Shown: positions 1-5,904, numbered from the stretch's first letter. The stretch is 6,798 bases of DNA from Hyphomicrobiaceae bacterium (GCA_028285025.1 JANQQH010000533.1:1-6798), one strand, 5' to 3'. Numbers and translations are program-made. The notes: generated from the sequence alone by a model not told the origin.

Positions 1-664
1 CAGCCAGGCTCGTTTGATCTTCAACACTTTGAGCAGACTGGTGCTCAATCTTCGTTTGGCTATCATCTTCTTTCTGGCTGGCCTGCCTCATAGCGTTCAG
101 CAAATCAGCTTCACGCACCTGGGCATCACAAAGAGCAACATAAGGCACAGCCGTGGTCTGGTTAACATAAATCGTTGTGTGTCTGGCATGCGTGCGCAAC
201 CGTTGCAAGATAGGGGCAAAATCAGCATCACCAGACAAAATGATAAATTCGTCAAAATGGGTTTTGTGTTCAAGAAAATCTTGAATGTCCAGAACCATGC
301 GTATATCAGATGAATTTTTCAATTGAGCTGTGAGCGGCGGGCAGTCAACAATATCAAATCCGGCGCGCATAAAATGATGGCGAACAAAAGGAAATGAGCC
401 AATATCAGTGCTGTTATCACTCGCATTGCGGCGTGGCACAGGATTGCCATAACACCGGCACATCACTAGGCGGCGCGAAATAACCTCATCCGGGCGCGCC
501 GTCTGCGTAATTAACTGACCTGATTCAAGCTGTCGCAACCAGTCAATGACGTTTTTAGGGAACAGTTTTGCCGCTTGTTCGTCTTGGCGTCTTAAAGACA
601 GGTATATATTATCATAGTCAACAAAGACGGCACATAAGCGCGTCTTAGCTGGCATATCTTTCAT
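1..664 (-). CDS. NYN (PIN-like) domain protein, N-terminal part, runs off window
   Basis: Reading the minus strand from an ATG at 664 gives 221 uninterrupted codons to the window edge, so the gene is partial at its C-terminus. Seen: FVDYDN at residues 14-19, a CPPL block near 108-111, SSDIRMVLD at 118-126, and ILSGDADF at 142-149. This is the usual order of acidic motifs in the NYN/LabA-like (DUF88) branch of the PIN nuclease fold, with D16, D120, D126, D146 and D148 as likely metal-binding residues. After about residue 190 the chain becomes hydrophilic and Gln/Ser/Glu-rich, like a linker. Family members often carry a further C-terminal domain such as OST-HTH/LOTUS, which would lie outside the window. 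By family it is a putative cytoplasmic RNA-binding or RNA-cleaving protein; substrate and role are unknown. A second in-frame ATG lies at 655. The first is preferred because GGGGG sits 8 nt upstream of it. The family call is strong, the function weak. Confidence 0.85.
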   Translation of the reverse strand, partial: MKDMPAKTRLCAVFVDYDNIYLSLRRQDEQAAKLFPKNVIDWLRQLESGQLITQTARPDEVISRRLVMCRCYGNPVPRRNASDNSTDIGSFPFVRHHFMRAGFDIVDCPPLTAQLKNSSDIRMVLDIQDFLEHKTHFDEFIILSGDADFAPILQRLRTHARHTTIYVNQTTAVPYVALCDAQVREADLLNAMRQASQKEDDSQTKIEHQSAQSVEDQTSLA

Positions 665-672
665 TTATCATT

Positions 673-698
673 CCCCCACTTTGCGCGTTGCCGCAAAG
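673..698 (-). promoter_or_regulatory. Hairpin abutting the ribosome binding site of the NYN gene
   Basis: On the minus strand a perfect 7-bp stem (CTTTGCG at 698-692 with CGCAAAG at 685-679, loop of 6) ends one base before a GGGGG stretch (677-673). That stretch lies 8 nt before the ATG at 664 and is the only purine-rich ribosome binding site candidate. A GC-rich hairpin directly beside a ribosome binding site can modulate translation or protect the mRNA 5' end. It is not followed by a T run, so it does not look like a terminator on either strand. The structure is seen; the regulatory role is inferred. Confidence 0.35.
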
Positions 699-743
699 GC
701 CTAACCGCTGTCACGCCCTTAGCTTTATTACTTTGGCACATCA

Positions 744-759
744 TGTGATGTGTATCACT
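744..759. promoter_or_regulatory. Candidate CRP/FNR-family operator
   Basis: The sequence TGTGA-N6-TCACT matches the CRP-type consensus TGTGA-N6-TCACA at nine of ten defined positions. Read another way, GTGAT-N4-ATCAC (745-758) resembles the FNR/Dnr-type TTGAT-N4-ATCAA. It overlaps another inverted repeat on its left, CACATCA-TG-TGATGTG (737-752). It lies about 80 nt upstream of the NYN gene start on the minus strand, a sensible place for an operator. No other gene start is close. Which CRP/FNR paralogue would bind is unknown. Confidence 0.35.
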
Positions 760-1084
760 AAGACTTTACATCCTCATAAAGCCATCAAACATAACATTTA
801 GGCAGGTCTTAAAGCAGCACGCCGCACAGGTCCTCAGTCTGTAGGATCAAACCATTATGGGCAGGATACGAGTGAACTCAAGGGCAAGAGACGAAAGAAG
901 CAGGAGCATGCACAGTTTTTCTTTGCATATCAATGCAATTTAATCAGATGTGAGACTGAATTGTTACATTATTATTTGAGACAAGACCAAAACAAACACG
1001 GTTAACATAGCAATAAGGCTGTAAAAAACGAATCACAGGTCACTTTGTTTTATGATAACCACAGAAATAGGTTTTTTAAAGCCA

Positions 1085-1915
1085 TTAAGATTGTGGGTTT
1101 AATTTCTCAAGTTCAGCATCAATAAGTTTTGATAAATCATTGTTTTTATGAACACCCCATTCTTCATGCATGACCAAGTCATTTAAGGTCAAGCGTTTTT
1201 GCCACCCTTTTTTCTCTAAATCAGGCTGAGTATGAAAAGTTTTAACATGGCCAACGGTCAGATAAGCAATTATGTGAATGTCTTGCGGGATTTTTAGCAG
1301 TTTTTTTAACTCAGTTTCATGAAAAATACTGACCCAACCAACACCAATATTTTCTGCCCTGGCTGCTAGCCACAAATTTTGCACAGCACAAACAGTTGAA
1401 TAAAGATCCATATCATGCATATGGGTGCGCCCTAAAACCACCGGGCCCGCTCTATCTCTATCGCAAGTAATGCATAGATGCAGCGGCGCGGTGAGCAAAC
1501 CTTCCAATTTCAAGGATTGATAGAGGGTTTGTTTTTCGCCCTCAAACTTTTCTACCGCTTCCTCGTTGGCTTTTACAAACAAGCCATGAACTGATTTGCG
1601 CACATCATCATCTTGAATAAGTAAAAAATTCCAAGGCTGCATAAAGCCAACAGAAGGCGCATGGTGGGCAGCAACTAATAAGCGGGCCAGAACATCCTCA
1701 TCAACCGGCTTATTGATAAATTCACCGCGCACATCACGCCGATTGAAAATAACCTTATATAAGGTTTCGCGCGCATTAATGGAAAAGTGTATTGGTACCT
1801 CAGGCATAGATAGGGTCATAACAGAGTTACTCTTAAAAAGCGAGGGCACAAGAAACGTTAAGTCTTTTTTAAAGGGCAAATGTTTCGCTAGATGTTGGTA
1901 TGTCTTTTCGGGCAT
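1085..1915 (-). CDS. bluB: 5,6-dimethylbenzimidazole synthase BluB
   Basis: BluB is a flavin-destroying enzyme of the nitroreductase fold. It converts reduced FMN and O2 to 5,6-dimethylbenzimidazole, the lower ligand of cobalamin, in the cytoplasm. Seen in the 276-codon frame: RRDVRGEF at 59-66, AAHHAPSVGFMQPW at 82-95, LKLEGLLTAPLHLC at 135-148, CDRDR at 151-155, STVCAVQNLWLAARAE at 173-188, GVGWVSI at 191-197. D61 and S196 are 135 residues apart, the same spacing as the catalytic D32 and S167 of the Sinorhizobium meliloti enzyme. The annotated N-terminus is about 30 residues longer than that enzyme and resembles nothing known. No ribosome binding site sits close to the ATG at 1915; an AAGAG lies 10 nt before the in-frame ATG at 1819 (M33), making that the likelier start (about 244 residues). 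It follows gloB with a 62-nt gap filled mostly by a repeat, so co-transcription is plausible. No cobalamin riboswitch is visible. Confidence 0.93.
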   Translation of the reverse strand: MPEKTYQHLAKHLPFKKDLTFLVPSLFKSNSVMTLSMPEVPIHFSINARETLYKVIFNRRDVRGEFINKPVDEDVLARLLVAAHHAPSVGFMQPWNFLLIQDDDVRKSVHGLFVKANEEAVEKFEGEKQTLYQSLKLEGLLTAPLHLCITCDRDRAGPVVLGRTHMHDMDLYSTVCAVQNLWLAARAENIGVGWVSIFHETELKKLLKIPQDIHIIAYLTVGHVKTFHTQPDLEKKGWQKRLTLNDLVMHEEWGVHKNNDLSKLIDAELEKLNPQS

Positions 1916-1933
1916 TGTTCATCAATAGATGGA

Positions 1934-1980
1934 CCCTTCTAAGGCAACAGAACACATATGATTAATAGGTCCTGAGCCTA
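1934..1980 (+). repeat. Repeat copy 1, between gloB and bluB (one arm degraded)
   Basis: These 47 bases match 2805-2851 without gaps at 41 of 47 positions, a constant offset of 871. The right end (1961-1979, ATTAATAGGTCCTGAGCCT) is the arm of a palindrome; it is an exact reverse complement of the left arm of copy 2 (2777-2795). The matching left arm is missing or eroded here: only a weak resemblance (ATCAATAG, ATGG) continues to about 1920, next to the bluB ATG at 1915. The last bases overlap the TAG stop of gloB (1978-1980, minus). The gap between the two genes contains little else. It could be a partial copy of a small mobile or REP-like palindrome. Confidence 0.8.
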
Positions 1981-2745
1981 GCCTTGGTCTTTAGCCTCTC
2001 GCACTTTGGTAAAGACTTCTAAATCGGATGCAGAATCAAGGCCAAAATAAGCGCGAATCTCTTGGCTAAATGGGCGTAAAAACGGGTTGGCTTTTAACTC
2101 AGCCCCAATAGTAGAAGGAACGGTTGGTTGATTATTGGCGCGTTTTTCCCTCACCTCATGTAACCGAGTTTGTAGATCAATATTATTAGGTTCTATCTTC
2201 ATGGCGAATTCAACATTTGATAGGGTGTATTCATGCCCACAATAAATATTGGTATCGCCAGGAAGAGCAGCCAGTTTTGAAAGAGAGTTCCACATTTGCG
2301 CCGGTGTGCCCTCAAATATACGCCCACACCCGCCAACAAATAACGTGTCACCAGCAAAAAGCAGTTTGTCTTCAGGCAAGTGATAGCAAATATGCCCCAA
2401 AGTATGACCAGGTGTTTCAAACACTGTGACCGGGTGGCCAGCAAAATCAAAATGATCACCTTCTTTTAAGGTCTCATCCAGGCCAACGATTTTATCACTT
2501 TCAGCTTCCGGGCCATAAACTTTACAGCCAAACTGCGTTTTCAACTGGTCTAACCCTTGAATATGATCCTTATGGTGATGGGTAATGAGCAAATGTGTGA
2601 GTTTCCACCCCCTTTCGGCCAGTGCACTAAGAATAGGGCGCGCGTCAGGGGCATCAACACAAAAGGTCTCCCCAGTAGATGGTTCATGAGCTAAAACAGT
2701 GTAATTATCAGTAAGACAGGGAATTTGAAGTAGTTCTAAAGCCAT
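1978..2745 (-). CDS. gloB: Hydroxyacylglutathione hydrolase (glyoxalase II)
   Basis: GloB hydrolyses S-D-lactoylglutathione to D-lactate and glutathione, the second step of methylglyoxal detoxification in the cytoplasm. The 255-residue protein has the usual length. The N-terminal metallo-beta-lactamase domain carries THHHKDH at 55-61 (ligands H56, H58, D60, H61), TPGHT with H114, GDTLF with the bridging D133, and CGHEY with H171. The C-terminal HAGH domain ends with ANPFLR at 219-224, the segment that contributes to glutathione binding in this family. FVGGCGR at 136-142 is also typical of true glyoxalase II rather than other metallo-beta-lactamases. All expected metal ligands are present. The ATG at 2745 has AAAGAGG 5 nt upstream and starts at the conserved position of the family. 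It is divergent from the methyltransferase gene and precedes bluB on the same strand. Its TAG stop lies in the end of repeat copy 1. Confidence 0.95.
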   Translation of the reverse strand: MALELLQIPCLTDNYTVLAHEPSTGETFCVDAPDARPILSALAERGWKLTHLLITHHHKDHIQGLDQLKTQFGCKVYGPEAESDKIVGLDETLKEGDHFDFAGHPVTVFETPGHTLGHICYHLPEDKLLFAGDTLFVGGCGRIFEGTPAQMWNSLSKLAALPGDTNIYCGHEYTLSNVEFAMKIEPNNIDLQTRLHEVREKRANNQPTVPSTIGAELKANPFLRPFSQEIRAYFGLDSASDLEVFTKVREAKDQG

Positions 2746-2750
2746 GTTTG

Positions 2751-2757
2751 CCTCTTT
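2751..2757 (-). promoter_or_regulatory. Ribosome binding site of gloB
   Basis: AAAGAGG on the minus strand ends 5 nt before the gloB ATG at 2745. It is a good Shine-Dalgarno match and fixes the start. It lies about 20 nt downstream (in gloB orientation) of the palindromic repeat at 2777-2851. Confidence 0.7.
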
Positions 2758-2776
2758 ATAAATGTGATGACTTGCA

Positions 2777-2851
2777 AGGCTCAGGACCTATTAATCTTAT
2801 GGGGCCCTTCTCAGGCAACAGTATACATAAAATTAATAAGTCCTGAGCCTA
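2777..2851. repeat. Repeat copy 2: palindromic element upstream of gloB
   Basis: The arms 2777-2795 and 2832-2850 pair over 19 bp with one mismatch (C2788/A2839). After one further mismatch the stem continues with TTATG/CATAA (2797-2801 with 2826-2830), giving 25 positions with two mismatches. The central loop is about 24 nt and includes GGGGCCC. The right two thirds match copy 1 at 1934-1980. Such a compact palindrome with a shared inner sequence looks like a MITE or REP-type element. I see no clear flanking target duplication and no transposase. Lying between two divergent genes, it is not placed as an ordinary terminator. If the gloB transcript starts to its right, it would form a large hairpin in the gloB leader. 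Confidence 0.8.
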
Positions 2852-2900
2852 ACTCTTTACTTATAATTATTAAATTTGATTTGCACATTTTAATCAGATT

Positions 2901-2970
2901 AACCAATGTTTGTCATGTGGTCGGTTGTTAAACAAACAGCCTGTAACATTGGTTATAATGGTATTATAAA
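2901..2970 (+). promoter_or_regulatory. Candidate promoter and inverted repeat upstream of the methyltransferase
   Basis: A perfect 10-bp inverted repeat, AACCAATGTT (2901-2910) and AACATTGGTT (2945-2954), is separated by 34 nt. Its right arm ends in the first base of TATAAT (2954-2959), a perfect -10 hexamer, with another AT-rich -10-like TATAAA at 2965-2970. No good -35 lies at 16-18 nt spacing, so activation by a factor or a weak promoter is possible. Smaller nested repeats, GTTTGT (2908-2913) and ACAAAC (2932-2937), also face each other. The position fits a shared control region for the divergent methyltransferase and gloB genes. The repeats are seen; the promoter is inferred. Confidence 0.35.
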
Positions 2971-3000
2971 TGTCTGTTTGATGCTCTGAGATCTGGCCTA

Positions 3001-3729
3001 ATGCATTTAGATGTTATTGAAATTAAAGATTTTTATTCATCCAGTTTGGGTCAAATGGTGCGCCGTCATATCGGCCAGAAAATTCGCCAGTCCTGGCCCA
3101 AAGGGGCAGGGTTTATGATTGCCGGGGTTGGCTACACAACCCCCTATTTGCGCCCCTTTTTGTCTGAAAGCCCAATGGTTGCCAATTTTAGCCCAGCTGG
3201 ACAAGGCGGATTAATCTGGCCAAGTGATGGTCCGTTTCGCTCCGTTTTGGTTGAAGAGGATATATTTCCTTTAACTGATGCTTGCCTAGACAAGGTCTTA
3301 GAAGTGCACGGGCTAGAGTTTTTTGCTGATGTTGAAGCGCATTTAAAAGAAGTGTGGCGCGTTTTGCGGCCTGAAGGGCGCTTATTGCTGGTTGTGCCCA
3401 ATCGGGCGGGGTTGTGGGCACGAGTAGACACCACCCCGTTTGGCTATGGCCAACCCTTTAGCCGCGGACAATTGCATGATCTGTTGGTAAGCAGTTGGTT
3501 TCGCCCTTTGTCTATTTCCCCCCTTATCCATTTTGCCCCATTTAAGTTGCCCTTGCGACTGACCTCCAGTCCAGCCTTTGAAAAGGTCGGAGCAAAAGTT
3601 TGGCCGCGTTTTTCTGGCATGTTGATGGTGGAGGCAGTAAAAGAAGTGGCTCAGCCCATTCGGCCAAAAGGTTTAAAAGCAAAACGACTTAACCCGTCGG
3701 CAATTCAGGTTAAACCTCTGCCGGCCTAA
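3001..3729 (+). CDS. Class I SAM-dependent methyltransferase, unknown substrate
   Basis: The 242-residue protein has a methyltransferase core. AGVGYTTPYL at 41-50 is a slightly unusual motif I (glycine-rich loop for S-adenosylmethionine). An acidic segment around SVLVEEDIFPL (81-91) is followed by a DKVLEVHGLEFF helix (97-108). EVWRVLRPEGRLLLVVPNR at 117-135 is the typical late strand of Methyltransf_11-like enzymes. PFGYGQPFSRGQL at 146-158 is also characteristic of the alphaproteobacterial family found beside gloB. The C-terminus is rich in Lys, Arg and Pro. There is no signal peptide or membrane segment, so it is probably cytoplasmic. The start fits the family opening (MHLDV...DFY), although the ribosome binding site is weak. 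It is transcribed away from gloB with a 255-nt shared upstream region. The substrate is not known and I do not assign one. Confidence 0.85.
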   Translation: MHLDVIEIKDFYSSSLGQMVRRHIGQKIRQSWPKGAGFMIAGVGYTTPYLRPFLSESPMVANFSPAGQGGLIWPSDGPFRSVLVEEDIFPLTDACLDKVLEVHGLEFFADVEAHLKEVWRVLRPEGRLLLVVPNRAGLWARVDTTPFGYGQPFSRGQLHDLLVSSWFRPLSISPLIHFAPFKLPLRLTSSPAFEKVGAKVWPRFSGMLMVEAVKEVAQPIRPKGLKAKRLNPSAIQVKPLPA

Positions 3730-3805
3730 TTATTTTTTAAAAATTAGATGCTTGCAGGTACTTTCTGACGTTATTGATTAATTTTATTGGTCATAGCGAA
3801 AAGAT

Positions 3806-3833
3806 TTGACATGATAATTATTACGAAAATAAT
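3806..3833 (+). promoter_or_regulatory. Sigma-70-type promoter candidate for the chemoreceptor gene
   Basis: A perfect -35 TTGACA (3806-3811) is followed after 16 nt by AATAAT (3828-3833), five of six matches to the -10 consensus. It would leave a transcribed leader of about 200 nt before the ATG at 4049. An imperfect dyad (3794-3806 and 3831-3843) brackets it, with its arms covering the edges of both hexamers, so a repressor could bind here. The surroundings are AT-rich, which raises the chance of coincidental matches, but the -35 is perfect. Confidence 0.45.
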
Positions 3834-4037
3834 TTTATCGCTAATAAATTGTAAATAAATAAAGTAGTAATGTTCAGTACACAAAGTATTAGAGGCGACA
3901 GAATTTAATATTTAGACAATCAAAATTCTGAGAAAATAATAGGTAACATGAAAGAACCAGTCATGATAGCGCTATTTTTTTTTAGAAATATTGATTGATT
4001 TAAAGCCTCTTCATAACTCATTTTAACTGTTCTAAAT

Positions 4038-4041
4038 GGAG
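4038..4041 (+). promoter_or_regulatory. Shine-Dalgarno for the chemoreceptor start at 4049
   Basis: GGAG lies 7 nt upstream of the ATG at 4049, ideal spacing. It decides that translation begins at 4049 and not at the ATG at 4132, which is preceded only by a T-rich stretch with no purine-rich site. Confidence 0.7.
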
Positions 4042-4048
4042 ATGGCAA

Positions 4049-4135
4049 ATGCTGAATGGCAAAATAAAATTGCTAAATTATTTTAGTGTTACTGCAAAAT
4101 ACTTAGCATTGTCTGCATTTTTATTGTTTTTATGA
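4049..4135 (+). CDS. Detached N-terminus of the chemoreceptor (28 codons, frameshifted)
   Basis: From the ATG at 4049, 28 codons read [12 protein letters not shown], then [16 protein letters not shown], and stop at TGA 4133-4135. The sequence has the form of a receptor N-terminus: a short basic cytoplasmic stretch followed by the first half of a hydrophobic helix. The next hydrophobic half, [10 protein letters not shown], begins in another frame at 4132, so the stop overlaps that ATG (ATGA). Two T5 tracts (4118-4122 and 4127-4131) lie just before the junction. One extra T in either would make a continuous helix and a receptor of about 619 residues. The stretch is therefore best read as the real start of the chemoreceptor. 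Whether the break is a sequencing error, a mutation or programmed cannot be told from the sequence. Confidence 0.75.
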   Translation: MLNGKIKLLNYFSVTAKYLALSAFLLFL

Positions 4136-5904
4136 TCATTATTGCTGGGGTTGGCATTTTTCAAATGGCGCGGATTGGGCAAGAGATCAAGGCAGTTTCT
4201 GAAAGGGATATGCCTTTAACCGCTGCCTTAACGAAAGTTACGGTCCATCAGTTAGAACAGGCCGTAAATTTTGAACGTATCATCCGATCCGGCCTGGTTA
4301 TGGTTAATGACACAAGCGAAAAAAAGCATTTTGAGTCTTCTTTGCAAAAATTTGAAAAGTTGAATGCAAAAGTTGATCAGGAGATCATAGCTGCTGAACG
4401 GCTTGTTGCTAAATTTGTGAGTAAAATAGATAACCAGGATGAAAAAGCTCTTTTTTCTGACGTGGGGAAAAAGCTTAAAGTGATCGAAGAAGAACATAAA
4501 GGTTATTATGATCATGCCAATCAGGCGTTTGAATTGATAAAATCTGGAAATATACCTGCAGCATTGAAACTTATTCCGATGATTGAAAAAGAAGAAGAGC
4601 ATCTGGATTATGCGATTGCAGACCTGCTGTTTAAGGTTGAAAAATTTACCGAAAAAGCTGTTCATACTGCCTACGAGCATGAAAAATCTGCATTGATAAT
4701 GATGATTTTGGTCACAGCTTTTGGAGCCTTGCTCAATATTATCGTTGCTCTGATAATCGTGAAGCGTTCGATCTCAAGACCCCTTAAAGAAGTTATCGGA
4801 GGGCTTAATGCCTTGTCCTCAGGAGATATGTCGCGTGATGTTAAGGTCAACAGTAATGATGAGATCGCAGACGTTGCAAAGGCTTATGAGAAGTTTAAAC
4901 AAGTACTTCTTCAGACCAAAGAAATGGAAGAGGAACAAAAAAGACTGAAGTCGAAAAGTGAACAAGACCGCAAACGCTCGATGTTGCAGTTGGCTGATAA
5001 GTTTGAAAGAGAGGTTGGTGAAATTATCGCAATTGTAACCTCTGCGTCCTCAGAACTGAGTGCCACAGCTGGTTCTATGTCTGATATTGCAGCTGAGGCG
5101 AACACGCAAGCAACGACAGTTGCCGGCGCCTCTCAACAAGCATCTCAAAATGTTCAGGCTGTTGCTGCAGCAACAGAACAAATGTCTATTTCTGTTGAAA
5201 AGATAATCAGCCAGATTACACAGGCAGCTGAAAGATCAGATGTCGCTGTAAATGAGACTGAAGAAACCAGCCAACAAATGGAAACATTAAATGCGAACGC
5301 AGAAAAGATTGGTGAAGTAATCACTATGATTTCAGAAATCGCTGATCAGACCAATCTGCTTGCTCTTAATGCAACGATTGAATCAGCGCGCGCCGGAGAA
5401 GCTGGGAAAGGGTTTGCTGTTGTTGCAACAGAAGTTAAGGGCCTGGCTGAGCAAACCAGAAAAGCAACGGAAGATATTGTTGAGCAGATTAAAGATATCC
5501 AAACTTCAATTCAATTGGCGGTATCATCAATGGGCCGTGTTTCAACATCAAGTCGTGATGTGAACCAAACCTCATCCATGATTGCTTCCATGATGGACGA
5601 GCAAGGAGCCGCGACCAAGGAAATTAGCCGTAATGTTAAGGAAGCCGCGTTAGGTACAAGCGAAGTCTCTGGTAGTGTTGTTGGTGTGACAGAGGCATCT
5701 CAAGAAGCAGTGACCGCGGCCACACAGGTTACCTCAGCAGCCAATGAATTGTCTGAGCAGGCAAATAAACTGCAAAATGCCATGACGGAGTTTTTGGTCT
5801 TTATGAGGGAAACCGCTGGAAACCGCAGGGAAAGCAACGACTCTAATTACAACGGGCCTGAGCGTAGGAAAGGGCGGGGCGATAAATATAAGGATGCGGC
5901 CTAG
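4132..5904 (+). CDS. Methyl-accepting chemotaxis protein (main frame, lacking the start of TM1)
   Basis: This is a transmembrane chemoreceptor that passes ligand signals to CheA/CheW and the flagellar motor. In order, numbering from the ATG at 4132: the second half of a first membrane helix (1-10), a helical sensory region of about 170 residues (15-184) resembling a four-helix-bundle type, a second membrane helix (about 187-210), a HAMP domain (about 211-263, SRPLKEV and [14 protein letters not shown]), then a long cytoplasmic coiled coil. The hairpin tip is clear: [20 protein letters not shown] (391-410), [20 protein letters not shown] (411-430), [19 protein letters not shown] (431-449). No CheR-docking NWETF-type pentapeptide is seen. 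The C-terminus ends with [12 protein letters not shown]. The true start is probably 4049, in another frame (see that entry); as it stands, this frame lacks a ribosome binding site and an intact first helix. The ligand is unknown. It converges on metW with 24 nt between stops and no clear terminator. Confidence 0.92.
   Translation: MIIIAGVGIFQMARIGQEIKAVSERDMPLTAALTKVTVHQLEQAVNFERIIRSGLVMVNDTSEKKHFESSLQKFEKLNAKVDQEIIAAERLVAKFVSKIDNQDEKALFSDVGKKLKVIEEEHKGYYDHANQAFELIKSGNIPAALKLIPMIEKEEEHLDYAIADLLFKVEKFTEKAVHTAYEHEKSALIMMILVTAFGALLNIIVALIIVKRSISRPLKEVIGGLNALSSGDMSRDVKVNSNDEIADVAKAYEKFKQVLLQTKEMEEEQKRLKSKSEQDRKRSMLQLADKFEREVGEIIAIVTSASSELSATAGSMSDIAAEANTQATTVAGASQQASQNVQAVAAATEQMSISVEKIISQITQAAERSDVAVNETEETSQQMETLNANAEKIGEVITMISEIADQTNLLALNATIESARAGEAGKGFAVVATEVKGLAEQTRKATEDIVEQIKDIQTSIQLAVSSMGRVSTSSRDVNQTSSMIASMMDEQGAATKEISRNVKEAALGTSEVSGSVVGVTEASQEAVTAATQVTSAANELSEQANKLQNAMTEFLVFMRETAGNRRESNDSNYNGPERRKGRGDKYKDAA

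Larger units (their letters stand above)
665..1084. other. Intergenic region between bluB (3' end) and the NYN gene (5' end)
   Basis: This 420-nt stretch lies downstream of bluB and upstream of the NYN gene, both on the minus strand. It should therefore hold the end of the bluB transcript and the NYN promoter. I found no credible coding frame, tRNA or recognisable structured RNA. Apart from the dyad and hairpin listed separately, there is a short inverted repeat TTGCAT-ATCA-ATGCAA at 923-938. No convincing rho-independent terminator follows bluB: T-rich patches occur on the minus strand just after the stop, but without a GC-rich stem. An unrecognised small RNA cannot be excluded. Confidence 0.5.
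3730..4048 (+). other. AT-rich leader region of the chemoreceptor gene
   Basis: This stretch follows the methyltransferase stop and leads to the chemoreceptor start at 4049. No credible gene was found; a 16-codon frame at 3948-3998 (ATG AAA GAA CCA...) has only a short AGG upstream. Visible structure: a promoter candidate (listed), an imperfect dyad around it (3794-3806 with 3831-3843, 11 of 13 positions pairing, outer arms TAGCGA/TCGCTA), a perfect 8-bp inverted repeat CAGAATTT/AAATTCTG (3899-3906 and 3923-3930), and the palindrome ATAGCGCTAT (3966-3975) running into a T9 tract (3975-3983). The last is not a terminator, since the palindrome leaves no room for a loop with a stable stem. No clear terminator for the methyltransferase was found. 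Confidence 0.5.

Noticed and set aside
14..313. A 99-codon plus-strand open frame at the left edge
   Set aside because: It lies opposite the NYN gene, whose minus-strand frame carries clear family motifs; the plus-strand protein resembles nothing.
1916..1977. Cobalamin riboswitch upstream of bluB
   Set aside because: The gap is only 62 nt, is mostly the repeat, and shows no B12-box-like sequence I can recognise.
2199..2459. Minus- and plus-strand frames inside gloB
   Set aside because: GloB has every metal ligand and the right length in its own frame, so these are overlapping shadows.
1934..2851. Composite transposon carrying gloB
   Set aside because: No transposase and no clear target duplication; one repeat copy is incomplete. 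Direct flanking repeats alone are not enough.
3966..3983. Rho-independent terminator (ATAGCGCTAT followed by T9)
   Set aside because: The palindrome has no spacer; a 4-nt loop would leave only a 3-bp AT stem.
3948..3998. A 16-codon leader peptide in front of the chemoreceptor
   Set aside because: It has only an AGG four bases upstream and a run of Phe codons from the T9 tract; no other support.
4252..4680. A 142-codon minus-strand frame opposite the chemoreceptor
   Set aside because: It is the antisense of the helical sensory region; the Phe/Cys-rich product is typical of reverse reading of Lys/Glu-rich codons.
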